This document shows, piece by piece, positions 1 through 7,615 of a stretch of 32,776 nt of DNA (the first letter of the stretch is position 1; each line of letters starts with the position of its first letter). Below the pieces are notes generated by a model. The model did not search any database. It was not told the DNA's origin and worked only from the letters and a program-made list of their open reading frames with translations. The stretch comes from JAWOFN01 sp046497505 [NCBI: bacterium] (lineage in GTDB: Bacteria; Blakebacterota; Blakebacteria; Blakebacterales): assembly GCA_046497505.1 (NCBI GenBank), contig JAWOFN010000043.1, forward strand, positions 1-32,776, given 5' to 3'. Position numbers and translations under genes: made by a program.

Positions 1-1
1 C

Positions 2-2617
2 ACGCTGGTGGTCCGGGAGGTGGAGGGCCCGCGGACTTATCGGTTCGGACTGGGTACCCGCCCCGCCTTCACCGCCGACAGCAGGCGGGTCGTCTTCCTG
101 CTCGCCCCCTCCGAAGAGGAGATGGAAGCGGCGGCGGAGACCGAGATGGAGCCGGCCGAGCGTCCGAAGTCCAGCCTGGTCCTGGTGGACCTGGAGAGCG
201 GCTCCTCGGAGACGATCCCCCGGGTCCGCTCCTACCGGCTGCCGGAAGAGGGGGCAGGGGCGATGACCTACCTGGAGGAGCCCCCCCTCCCCGCCCCGGA
301 GGGGGAAGAGGACAAAGAGGGCGAGGCGGATGAGGAACGGGGGGAAGGGCATACCCTGGTGCTCCGCCGCCTGGACGGCGACGGGAACTGGAGCTTCCCG
401 AACGTCACCGACCACCTGCTGAGCCCCGAGGGGGACCTCCTGGTCTACGTCGCCGACGCCGGGGAGGACGCCCGGGACGGCGTGTACGCGGTGGACACCG
501 CCAGCGGCGAGGTCCGTGAGGTCCTCACCGGGCCCGGCACCTACGAGGGGCTCGTCCTCGACGGAGCGGGGACGCAGGCCGCCTTCCTGGCGGGGCACAC
601 ACCCGGGGGGGAGGAAGAGGAGGAGACCTTCTCCCTCTACCTCTGGGAGGGGGAGGAGACGGCCCGGGAGGCCGTCCCGGCCCACGCCCCCGGCATCACC
701 GGGGAGATGCGGGTGAGCGGGCACAGCACCCCCCGCTTCAGCGAGAACGGCCGCCGGCTCTTCTTCGGCACCGCCCCGCCCCCCTTCAAGCCGATGATCG
801 GGGAGGACTCGGAACAGGGGGAGGTGGTCGTGGACATCTGGCACTGGCAGGAGGATTACCTCCAGCCGCAGCAGAAACTCCAGGCAGACCGGGAACGCCG
901 CCGCACGTACGAGGCGGTCTACCACATACGCGAGGACCGGGTGGTCCAGCTCGAGGACCGGGATCTCCCATCGGTCCGGGTGGGCTCGGACGGTGACGCG
1001 CCCGTCGCCCTGGCCGAGTCCGACCTCCGCTACCGCGTCATGGGACAGTGGGAGACCCCTAACTTCTCCGACCTGTGGCTGGTGGACGTGAACACCGGGG
1101 AGCGGACCCTCCTCATGGAGGAGGTCCGGGTCCGCGCCTCCCTCTCCCCCACGGCCCGCTATCTCACGTGGTGGGACTACGAGGAGGCCCACTGGTTCGC
1201 CATGGACCTGCACGACCGGAGCACCGTGCAGCTCTCGGGCGGCATCCCCTATCCGGTGAACGACCTCACCAACGACCGTCCCATGCTGGACGGTCCGGCC
1301 GGCTCCGCGGGATGGACCGGGGAGGAGGAGCACTTCCTCGTCTACGACGAGTTCGACATCTGGGCCGCCGACCCCTCAGGGCGGGACGTTCCCCGCTGCA
1401 TCACCGAGGAGGAGGGGCGCAGGGCGGGGATCCGCTTCCGTGCCGTGCGGCTGGACCGGGAACAGGAGACCATCGACCCCGGCGAGGAGATGCTCCTCAC
1501 CGCCTTCGATGTGAAGAGCAAGGCGAGCGGTTTCTACCGGGACCGGGTGGAGGGGCACCGGGCACCCGAACGGCTCCTCTGGGGGGACCACCGGTACAGC
1601 ACCCCCTCGAAGGCGGAGGAGGGGGACAGACTGGTCTACACGCGGGAGAGCTACCGTGAGTTCCCCGACCTGTGGGTGAGCGGCACGCGGTTCCGGAACC
1701 CCAGGAAGATGAGCGAGGCCAACCCCCAGATGAACGAGTACCTCTGGGGAACCGCCGAGCTGGTGGAATGGGTGAGCACGGACGGGCTGCCCCTCCAGGG
1801 CATCCTGTACAGGCCGGAGGACTTCGACCCGGCGAAGAGCTATCCCATGATGGTCTCGTTCTACGAACGGAGTTCGGACGGTCTGCACCAGCACTGGTAT
1901 CCCCAGCCCCACCGCTCCATCATCAACTACACCTTCTACACCAGCCGCGGCTACCTCGTGTTCATCCCCGACATCGTCTATCGGGTGGGCTTCCCCGGGG
2001 AGAGCGCGGTGGACTGCGTCATCCCCGGGGTCCTCGACCTCATCGACCGGGGCTTCGTGGACGCCGACAACATCGGGATGGCCGGACACTCGTGGGGCGG
2101 CTACCAGTCCGCCTTCATCATCACCCGTTCCAACCTCTTCAAGGCCGCCCAGGCCGGGGCCCCGGTGGCCAACATGACCAGCGCCTACGGGGGGATCCGC
2201 TGGGGGAGCGGTGTGAACCGGCAGTTCCAGTACGAGCGGACCCAGAGCCGGATCGGGGCCAGCCTCTGGGACGCCCCCATCCGGTACATCGAGAACTCCC
2301 CCCTCTTCTTCGCGGACAAGGTGGAGACCCCACTGCTCATCATGCACAACGACGAGGACGGGGCCGTGCCGTGGGAGCAGGGGATCGAGCTCTTCACCGC
2401 CCTGCGGAGGCTCGAGAAGCCGGTCTGGATGGTCGTCTACAACGAGCAGCCCCACTGGCCCATCACCTGGCCCAACAAGAAGGACTGGGCGGTGCGGCTC
2501 CAGCAGTACTTCGACCACTTCCTGAAGGGGGCCCCGGCACCGATGTGGATCGAAGAGGGTGTCCCTGCCACGCGCAAGGAAAAGACCCTCGGGAGGGAGA
2601 TCATCCCGCCGCGGTGA
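2..2617 (+). CDS. S9 family peptidase (prolyl oligopeptidase type), 5' end outside window
   Basis: This is probably an exported serine peptidase that cleaves oligopeptides. The reading frame stays open to the window edge, so the GTG at 8 is probably internal and the N-terminus is missing. Numbering from that GTG, residues 1 to about 560 look like a degenerate WD/beta-propeller (repeated patterns such as SPEGDLLVYVAD and SPTARYLTWWD). Residues about 600-869 are the alpha/beta-hydrolase domain. The catalytic triad is visible: nucleophile Ser695 in GHSWGG, Asp in the HNDEDG motif (782-784), and His816 in EQPHW. A very acidic Glu-rich stretch lies near residues 85-115. It ends 21 bp before the convergent dinB stop. 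Family assignment is firm; substrate and cellular location are unknown because any signal peptide lies outside the window. Confidence 0.93.
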   Translation, partial: TLVVREVEGPRTYRFGLGTRPAFTADSRRVVFLLAPSEEEMEAAAETEMEPAERPKSSLVLVDLESGSSETIPRVRSYRLPEEGAGAMTYLEEPPLPAPEGEEDKEGEADEERGEGHTLVLRRLDGDGNWSFPNVTDHLLSPEGDLLVYVADAGEDARDGVYAVDTASGEVREVLTGPGTYEGLVLDGAGTQAAFLAGHTPGGEEEEETFSLYLWEGEETAREAVPAHAPGITGEMRVSGHSTPRFSENGRRLFFGTAPPPFKPMIGEDSEQGEVVVDIWHWQEDYLQPQQKLQADRERRRTYEAVYHIREDRVVQLEDRDLPSVRVGSDGDAPVALAESDLRYRVMGQWETPNFSDLWLVDVNTGERTLLMEEVRVRASLSPTARYLTWWDYEEAHWFAMDLHDRSTVQLSGGIPYPVNDLTNDRPMLDGPAGSAGWTGEEEHFLVYDEFDIWAADPSGRDVPRCITEEEGRRAGIRFRAVRLDREQETIDPGEEMLLTAFDVKSKASGFYRDRVEGHRAPERLLWGDHRYSTPSKAEEGDRLVYTRESYREFPDLWVSGTRFRNPRKMSEANPQMNEYLWGTAELVEWVSTDGLPLQGILYRPEDFDPAKSYPMMVSFYERSSDGLHQHWYPQPHRSIINYTFYTSRGYLVFIPDIVYRVGFPGESAVDCVIPGVLDLIDRGFVDADNIGMAGHSWGGYQSAFIITRSNLFKAAQAGAPVANMTSAYGGIRWGSGVNRQFQYERTQSRIGASLWDAPIRYIENSPLFFADKVETPLLIMHNDEDGAVPWEQGIELFTALRRLEKPVWMVVYNEQPHWPITWPNKKDWAVRLQQYFDHFLKGAPAPMWIEEGVPATRKEKTLGREIIPPR

Positions 2618-2638
2618 ACCATCCCGGCCGCCCGGGCC

Positions 2639-3877
2639 TCACTCCTCCCCGTCGGACTCTTCCCCCTCTTCACGCATCCGGCGGGGGGCCTCCCGGTCCA
2701 GGCCGTCCCCCTGCGCACTCCTCCCCGCCTCTCCGGCCAGCTCCCTCCCCCACCTCACGCTGCCGAACCCGTGCCGGTCGCGGACCGAATCCACCCGCTC
2801 CAGGGCCTGCTCCCACCGGCGGCTCCGGTCATCGAAGAGACCCATCTGTCCCCCCGTGGAGAGACGGTCCAGCTTCACTCCCACCAGGCGGACCGGCTCG
2901 TCCCGTCGTGCCCACATCCTCTCGAAGAGGCGATGGACCACCGGCATGAAGTCGGTGTCCACCCTGCTGGGGCTGGGGAGCGTCTCCCCGTGGGTGGTGG
3001 TGGAGAAATCGCCGTACCGGATCTTCACCGTCACACCCCCCGCCAGGAGTCCCTCCTCCCTGAGGGCGAAGGCGGCCCGGTCGAGCAGGCGGGTCAGCAC
3101 CCCCCGGAGGATCCCCGGGTCGCCGACGTCACGCTCGAAGGTGGTCTCGCGGCTCACCGATTTGGGGAGTTCCCTGCCGGGGAAGCGGGTGGACCCCCCT
3201 CCCCGCGCCCGGGCGGCCAGTTCCGCGCCGTGCGTGCCGAAACGACGGACCAGTTCCTCCTCGGGCACCCCCCGGAGCTGTTCGATCGTCCGGACCCCCA
3301 TGTCCTCGAGGGCCCTTCGGGCCACATCCCCCACGCCGGGGATCCTGCCCACCTGCAGGGGCCCCAGGAAAGCGGCCTCCTGCCCTTCGGGGACCAGCAG
3401 GACCCCCTGCGGCTTCGCAAGGCCGGAGGCCACCTTGGCGATGAGCTTGTTGCTGCCTCCCCCCACCGAACAGGGGAGTCCCGCCTCTTCCAGGACGGCG
3501 CCCTGGAGGGAACCTGCGGCCTCCGGGGGAGGACCCCACAGTCGCTGGGTCCCCCGCATGTCCATGTACGCCTCGTCCACGCTCACCTTCTGCACGGCCG
3601 GGGTGAACCGCCGGAGGACCCTGTCCACCTCCCGGGACTTGGCCGCATAGGCCGCCATGTCCGCGGGGACACGTACCGCCCCCGGGCATATACGGAGGGC
3701 CCGGGACATCGGCTGGGCGCTGTGCACACCGAACCGCCGCGCCTCGTAGGAGGCGGAGGCCACCACCCCCCGGCTCTCCGGCGCCCCGCCTATGACCACC
3801 GGCACCCCGCGGAGTTCGGGACGGCGGAGGCGTTCCACCGAGACGTAGAAGGCGTCCATGTCGACGTGGAAGATCAT
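2639..3877 (-). CDS. dinB: DNA polymerase IV (Y-family translesion polymerase)
   Basis: This is an error-prone DNA polymerase that bypasses damaged template bases. The 412-aa product opens with DMDAFYVSVE (first catalytic Asp), followed by the steric-gate/fingers region ASYEARRFGV and the palm motif SVDEAYMDM carrying the catalytic acidic pair. A helix-hairpin-helix region (IPGVGDVARRALEDMG) and a little-finger domain (about 240-345) follow, then an Arg- and Glu-rich tail. The tail does not end in an obvious QxxLF-type clamp-binding motif. It is the last gene of the minus-strand run beginning at the rhomboid gene, 11 bp downstream of the exported hypothetical. I see no LexA-type operator directly in front of it, so it is probably transcribed from upstream promoters. 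Confidence 0.95.
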   Translation of the reverse strand: MIFHVDMDAFYVSVERLRRPELRGVPVVIGGAPESRGVVASASYEARRFGVHSAQPMSRALRICPGAVRVPADMAAYAAKSREVDRVLRRFTPAVQKVSVDEAYMDMRGTQRLWGPPPEAAGSLQGAVLEEAGLPCSVGGGSNKLIAKVASGLAKPQGVLLVPEGQEAAFLGPLQVGRIPGVGDVARRALEDMGVRTIEQLRGVPEEELVRRFGTHGAELAARARGGGSTRFPGRELPKSVSRETTFERDVGDPGILRGVLTRLLDRAAFALREEGLLAGGVTVKIRYGDFSTTTHGETLPSPSRVDTDFMPVVHRLFERMWARRDEPVRLVGVKLDRLSTGGQMGLFDDRSRRWEQALERVDSVRDRHGFGSVRWGRELAGEAGRSAQGDGLDREAPRRMREEGEESDGEE

Positions 3878-3888
3878 GTCCGGGTCTC

Positions 3889-4893
3889 TCAGCGCGGCGG
3901 GATGGACGGGGGGATCGTGCGGCGGGGGTCCTCCAGCCAGCCCAGCCAGTGGTCCAGATCGGGGAACTGCTCGAAGAGGGCCTCCAGGGCCTCGGCGGTG
4001 TCCATCCCGGGGGCATCCACCGGCCAGGCGGTCCTGAGCCGCGCGAAGGTCTCCTCGCGGCGGTGTTCGACCAGTTCACGCCCGAGGGCGAAGAGCCGGG
4101 CGTCCAGTTCCAGCCTCCTCCGCAGGTCTCCCTCCGGGGGCATGTCCCCGGCCGCGCTCAGGGGAGACGCGATGTCCCGGTAGTAGGAACGGAAGAACCA
4201 GCCCCACGATCGCATGACCCCCGCCCCGCCGGGTTCGATCTCCCCGCCGCGTGGAGAGGCGAGAAGCATCCATGCCCCCGCGGCGCCGACCAGCCGGCGC
4301 TGCCACCAGCTCCGCGCCCCGATCCGGAGGCCGTCGGAGAGCTCCTCGGCCAGCAGGACCCACCGTACGAGGTCGGCGTATCGTTCCGCCCCCTCCACAC
4401 CGTCCAGCCCCCGGGCGATCAGGAGCCCCCGGAAGGCGGTAGGCGCGATGCCCGCCAGTTCCCCCGCCTCCTCGCCGAACCGAGTGGGCCGGTCGGCGGC
4501 CACCACGGCGAGCAGGCCATCCTCGCGCGTCCGGACCCGCGCCCCGGGCATCCCGTACCAGGTGTCCGGGAGCACGGCGGTCCACACCGCGGAATCGCCG
4601 ATGAGGATCCCCCCGTCCACCGTGGCACCCAGCAGGTTCCGCCAGAAGGCCCGGGCCTCGAGGAGGTCCTCCCGCAGCGCCCGGGCCCGGGAGGCGGCGG
4701 CATCGTCAGCGGGGAAGCGTGCCGGACAGGGCGCCTCGAGCCGGGCGAGCTGGAGGTCCGAGAGGAGGCCGCCGACCTCGGGCACCGCCCGGAGCCAGGG
4801 GTGCGGCCCCTCCTGGGAGAGGGCCGTTCCCACCCCCACCGTCAGGAGCAGCAGGGAGAGCAGGACCGCCGTCCGGGGAGGGTGCCGTCTCAT
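3889..4893 (-). CDS. exported protein of unknown function, possibly a degenerate metallopeptidase
   Basis: I do not recognise this 334-aa protein as a named family. The start at 4893 is chosen because it gives a clear signal peptide (RR, then a Leu-rich core ending near ALSQ). It also overlaps the upstream stop by 4 nt (ATGA), typical of translational coupling. The frame is open further upstream, but that part reads as a Gly/Arg shadow of the neighbouring gene. Visible elements include PDTWYGMPGAR in the middle, a helix LVRWVLLAEELSDGLRIG, then WWQRRLVGAAGAWMLL. This order resembles secreted gluzincin-type proteins in which a HExxH helix precedes a W-x-x-E helix, but the His and Glu ligands are absent here, so an inactive relative is only a guess. 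It sits between the MEMO-family gene and dinB. Confidence 0.72.
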   Translation of the reverse strand: MRRHPPRTAVLLSLLLLTVGVGTALSQEGPHPWLRAVPEVGGLLSDLQLARLEAPCPARFPADDAAASRARALREDLLEARAFWRNLLGATVDGGILIGDSAVWTAVLPDTWYGMPGARVRTREDGLLAVVAADRPTRFGEEAGELAGIAPTAFRGLLIARGLDGVEGAERYADLVRWVLLAEELSDGLRIGARSWWQRRLVGAAGAWMLLASPRGGEIEPGGAGVMRSWGWFFRSYYRDIASPLSAAGDMPPEGDLRRRLELDARLFALGRELVEHRREETFARLRTAWPVDAPGMDTAEALEALFEQFPDLDHWLGWLEDPRRTIPPSIPPR

Positions 4894-5759
4894 CCGTCCA
4901 TCCGTATCGCGGCGTATCCCACGACGCCTTCGAGGTCCCCGGTCACGTGCCCGGAATGGGTGTAGGCCAGGGTCCGGGCCCCCCCCGCCCCCAGACGCGC
5001 CGCAGCGAGCATCACCGACGCGATGGCCCCCCCGCCGCACGCCTCCGCCTCCCCGGCACCCAGTGCCCGGTGGAAAGCCCGGGGATCGAAGGCCTCGATG
5101 AGGTCCAGGGTGCGCCGGTCCTTCTCCTCGGCGCGGCTGCCGGGATGGAAGTGGCTCAGGTCGGAGGAAGCTGCCAGCAGCACCCTCTCCGTGTCCCCCT
5201 CCTCCTCGACGGCCCGGGCCAGCGCCTCGGCCAGGGCCGTCACCGTCTCCCACGACTGCTCCCCCATGACCAGGGGGACCAGGGAGGGAGGCTCCTCACA
5301 GAGCACCTGGAGGAAGGGGAGCTCCACCTCCAGGGCGTGTTCCTGCCGGGGAGAACCGCTCATCCAGTGTCCGTTGAGGGAGCTGTGCACCGCCCCCTCA
5401 CCGTGCCGGACGAGCGCCCCCGCCAGACCGATGTCCACCGGTACCTCGCCCAGGGGGGTGCGGTAGGCCCGACCGGGGAAGACGCTCACCCCGCCGAAGG
5501 ACTCCAGGTGACTGGGGCCCACCAGCACCACCGTCCCGCAGCCGGCGGGTCCCAGGGTCCCGAATCCGGCCCCGGCCACCGCTCCGCTGTAGGGATAGCC
5601 CGCGTGGGGCACCACCAGGGCCCTGGGAGGGGGACCGGACCCGGAGGGGGACTCGGAGAGGAACCCCTCCACCGTGCGTTCGATGGCGGCGGGCTCGGAG
5701 GGATAGAAGGAGCCCGCCACGCCGGCGGGCCGTACGTCCATGCTTCGCTGTCCGTCCAT
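4890..5759 (-). CDS. MEMO-family protein (AmmeMemoRadiSam system protein B)
   Basis: This 289-aa protein matches the MEMO/AmmeMemoRadiSam-B family, relatives of non-haem iron extradiol dioxygenases whose bacterial role is not established. Family signatures are the N-terminal RPAGVAGSFYP, HAGYPYSG with His52, and VGPSHL with His84. There is also a central SSDLSHF, a Cys in the EACGGG segment, and the C-terminal GYAAIR. The two His and the Cys correspond to the family's proposed metal/active-site ligands. In many genomes this gene lies next to an AMMECR1-like gene and a radical-SAM gene; neither is in this window. It starts 6 bp after the methyltransferase-like gene and overlaps the next gene by 4 nt, so it belongs to the rhomboid-to-dinB operon. 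A second in-frame ATG lies seven codons in. Confidence 0.9.
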   Translation of the reverse strand: MDGQRSMDVRPAGVAGSFYPSEPAAIERTVEGFLSESPSGSGPPPRALVVPHAGYPYSGAVAGAGFGTLGPAGCGTVVLVGPSHLESFGGVSVFPGRAYRTPLGEVPVDIGLAGALVRHGEGAVHSSLNGHWMSGSPRQEHALEVELPFLQVLCEEPPSLVPLVMGEQSWETVTALAEALARAVEEEGDTERVLLAASSDLSHFHPGSRAEEKDRRTLDLIEAFDPRAFHRALGAGEAEACGGGAIASVMLAAARLGAGGARTLAYTHSGHVTGDLEGVVGYAAIRMDG

Positions 5760-5765
5760 GGTGGA

Positions 5766-6341
5766 TCACCCGGATAGAAGATACTTCACCCAGAGCACCG
5801 CCGTCACGGCCGCAGCGCCCAGCACCCCCTCGTGTTCCCTGTTCGCCCACGCCTTCCGGAAGGTGAAATGGGCGGCGATCTCCCCCGGTCGGAAGCGGCG
5901 GGGGAAGAAGCGGGGCACCCGCCGAGCCCAGTGGAGATAGTCCTCCCCGAAGAACGCCTCCATCTTCTCCTCCTCCCGGTGGATCTGCCGCCGGTAGAGG
6001 GCCGCGAAGAGGAGGATCATCACCACGGTGAGGACCAGGTCGCGGGCCATGATGATGAAGCCCGCCCCGATGAGTGAGGACCCCACGTAGAGGGGATGCC
6101 TGATATGGGCGTAGATGCCCCTGTTCGTGAGCTCCTTGTCCTTCACCAGGGTCCCGTTGGCCACGATGCGTATCGCCTCCCCCGCCGCCACCAGGGGGAG
6201 TCCCGCCAGCAGGGAGCCGGGGGTGGGCCGGGCGAGCACCAGGAGGAGCACGGCCCCCAGATAGCCCCAGGCCACCCGCCACCGGGTCGAGGTCAGCTTC
6301 CGCCAGATCCCGGCGTTCTGCTCAGGGGGGACCTCACTCAA
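5766..6341 (-). CDS. isoprenylcysteine carboxyl methyltransferase-like membrane protein
   Basis: This is an integral-membrane protein of the ICMT/PEMT-like methyltransferase family, which transfers methyl groups from SAM to lipophilic acceptors. The actual substrate is unknown. The frame is open to 6470, but the residues before 6341 are a shadow of the NUDIX gene. I choose the TTG at 6341 because GGAGG lies 9 nt upstream and the codon overlaps the end of the NUDIX gene (CTTGAGTGA). This gives 191 aa. Hydrophobic segments lie near 20-60 and 95-130. The family signature GIYAHIRHPLYVGS (Arg-His-Pro, SAM-site region) is present, followed by the EEEKMEAFFGEDY motif. It lies 6 bp upstream of the MEMO-family gene. 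Confidence 0.87.
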   Translation of the reverse strand: MSEVPPEQNAGIWRKLTSTRWRVAWGYLGAVLLLVLARPTPGSLLAGLPLVAAGEAIRIVANGTLVKDKELTNRGIYAHIRHPLYVGSSLIGAGFIIMARDLVLTVVMILLFAALYRRQIHREEEKMEAFFGEDYLHWARRVPRFFPRRFRPGEIAAHFTFRKAWANREHEGVLGAAAVTAVLWVKYLLSG

Positions 6342-6816
6342 GCGGTGCGACCTCCGCGCCGGCCCTCCACTCGAGGTAGTCCGTGAGGATCGCGTGGTGG
6401 TCGAAGGCCAGTTCCGCCGCCGGGGGCAGACCGTCCAGGGGGAAGACCCGAGCGTCCGCCGCGTCGTCACCCGCCTGCAGCTCCCCCACCCCGCGGGCGA
6501 GGAAAACGGTGCAGATGGTGTGGAAGCGGGGGTCGCGGTCGGGGGCGGAGTAGACGTGGAACTGTTCCAGTTCCTCCAGCTCCAGGTCGGTCTCCTCCTT
6601 CATCTCCCGCCGGACCGCGTCCTCCACGCTCTCCCCGTAGTCCACGAAGCCGCCGGGGATGGCCCACCCCTCCGGAGGGTTCTTCCTCCGGATCAGGACC
6701 ACCCCGGGGGCGCCCTCTCCGGTCTTGCGGCGGATGAGGCAGTCCACCGTGGGGAAGGGGTTGCGCCGCTGGGGCACCTCGGCCCCGCATTCCGGACATT
6801 CGACGGTGCCTTTCAT
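6334..6816 (-). CDS. NUDIX hydrolase
   Basis: This enzyme should hydrolyse a nucleoside-diphosphate-linked compound; the substrate cannot be read from sequence. The start at 6816 gives 160 aa and begins with MKGTVECPECGAEVPQR, a short zinc-ribbon-like N-terminus with one CxxC pair plus a Cys about 20 residues later. The frame extends upstream, but that part overlaps the rhomboid gene in another frame. The NUDIX box runs from GGFVDYGES through REMKEETDLELEEL, matching GX5EX7REUXEE; the usual Gly after EEx is replaced by Asp. Such ribbon-plus-NUDIX proteins are often compared with NADH pyrophosphatase, but the second half of a full zinc site is lacking. It starts 4 bp after the rhomboid stop. 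Confidence 0.9.
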   Translation of the reverse strand: MKGTVECPECGAEVPQRRNPFPTVDCLIRRKTGEGAPGVVLIRRKNPPEGWAIPGGFVDYGESVEDAVRREMKEETDLELEELEQFHVYSAPDRDPRFHTICTVFLARGVGELQAGDDAADARVFPLDGLPPAAELAFDHHAILTDYLEWRAGAEVAPLE

Positions 6817-6820
6817 GGTC

Positions 6821-7528
6821 TCACTGCTCCCACCAGATGTAACTGCGTCCGTAGTACCTGATCCAGAGCCGGATGATCCCCATGCCGGCCATGAAGCCCC
6901 CCACGTGGGCCCAGAAGGCCACGCCGCCCACACCGGAGGAGCCGATGCTGTTCAGACCGCCCATGAACTGGATCCCGAACCAGATGGCCAGGAACCAGTA
7001 GGCGGGGATCTCGATGACGGTGATGAAGAAGAAGAACACGAGCGTCATGACCCGGGCCCGGGGGTAGAGGAGGATGTAGGCCCCCATGATGCCGCTGATG
7101 GCCCCGCTGGCCCCCACCATGGGGGTCGTGGAGTTCGGCCCCAGGGCGATGTGGACCGCACTCCCCGCCAGGCCGGTGAGGAGGTAGAAGAGGAGGAAGC
7201 GCCCGTGCCCCAGCTCGTCCTCCACGTTGTCCCCGAAGATGTAGAGGAAGAGCATGTTCCCCGCCAGGTGCATGAAGCCCCCGTGGATGAACATGCTGGA
7301 GAAGAGGGTCCCCATGGGCCAGGGGAACCACTCGCTGGGATAGAGCAGCCGGGGGACGATCTCCGCGGGGATCGCACCGAACCAGTAGAGGAACTGACGG
7401 AACTCCAGGGAGCGCTGGTACAGCCCCAGCATCATCTCCACGGTGAAGACCACCACGTTGGCGGCGATCAGGAACCATGTTACGTGCGGGGTGCGCTCGA
7501 CGGGGTTGTTGTCTCGTATCGGGAACAC
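6821..7528 (-). CDS. rhomboid family intramembrane serine protease
   Basis: This polytopic protease cleaves substrates within the membrane. The very long open frame on this strand (to 9637) is a shadow over the subtilase. The real start is the GTG at 7528, which yields the typical opening FPIRDNNP and 235 aa. Six or more hydrophobic segments follow. The conserved HGGFMHLAGNMLFLYIFGDNVED loop region (in pieces: HGGFMHLAGN, then FGDNVED) is present. Catalytic Ser141 lies in GASGAISG and catalytic His208 in AHVGGFMAG. It is the promoter-proximal gene of a six-gene operon running to dinB. Only a weak AGG precedes the GTG, and a -10-like TACTAT lies just 13 nt upstream, so the leader must be very short. 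Confidence 0.94.
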   Translation of the reverse strand: MFPIRDNNPVERTPHVTWFLIAANVVVFTVEMMLGLYQRSLEFRQFLYWFGAIPAEIVPRLLYPSEWFPWPMGTLFSSMFIHGGFMHLAGNMLFLYIFGDNVEDELGHGRFLLFYLLTGLAGSAVHIALGPNSTTPMVGASGAISGIMGAYILLYPRARVMTLVFFFFITVIEIPAYWFLAIWFGIQFMGGLNSIGSSGVGGVAFWAHVGGFMAGMGIIRLWIRYYGRSYIWWEQ

Positions 7529-7530
7529 GG

Positions 7531-7546
7531 CCTGCGCAGGATAGTA
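7531..7546 (-). promoter_or_regulatory. putative -10 element plus palindrome in front of the rhomboid operon
   Basis: On the minus strand TACTAT (7546-7541) resembles a -10 box. It is followed immediately by the perfect 10-bp palindrome CCTGCGCAGG (7540-7531), which ends two bases before the GTG start. A palindrome over the expected transcription start is typical of a repressor site, but no regulator is known. I found no -35 at 16-18 bp; TTGGCC lies 20 bp upstream. The call rests on position and shape only. Confidence 0.35.
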
Positions 7547-7579
7547 GGAGCACCTTCGGGGAGGTAGGCCAAAATGGGT

Positions 7580-7608
7580 TTGTACCCGCCGGGGGGCCTT
7601 TCTAGACT
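7580..7608 (+). promoter_or_regulatory. putative housekeeping promoter of the subtilase gene, leaderless arrangement
   Basis: TTGTAC (7580-7585), a 17-bp spacer and TAGACT (7603-7608) form a good sigma-70-like promoter. Only seven bases (GCCGCCC) separate the -10 from the ATG at 7616. Transcription would therefore begin at or within a base or two of the start codon, and there is no purine-rich ribosome-binding site between them. Confidence 0.5.
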
Positions 7609-7615
7609 GCCGCCC

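Noticed and set aside
1376-2518. A 380-codon minus-strand frame within the S9 peptidase
   Set aside because: Low-complexity shadow composition (Val, Gly, Pro, Asp, His) and no recognisable motif; the plus strand has an intact catalytic triad.
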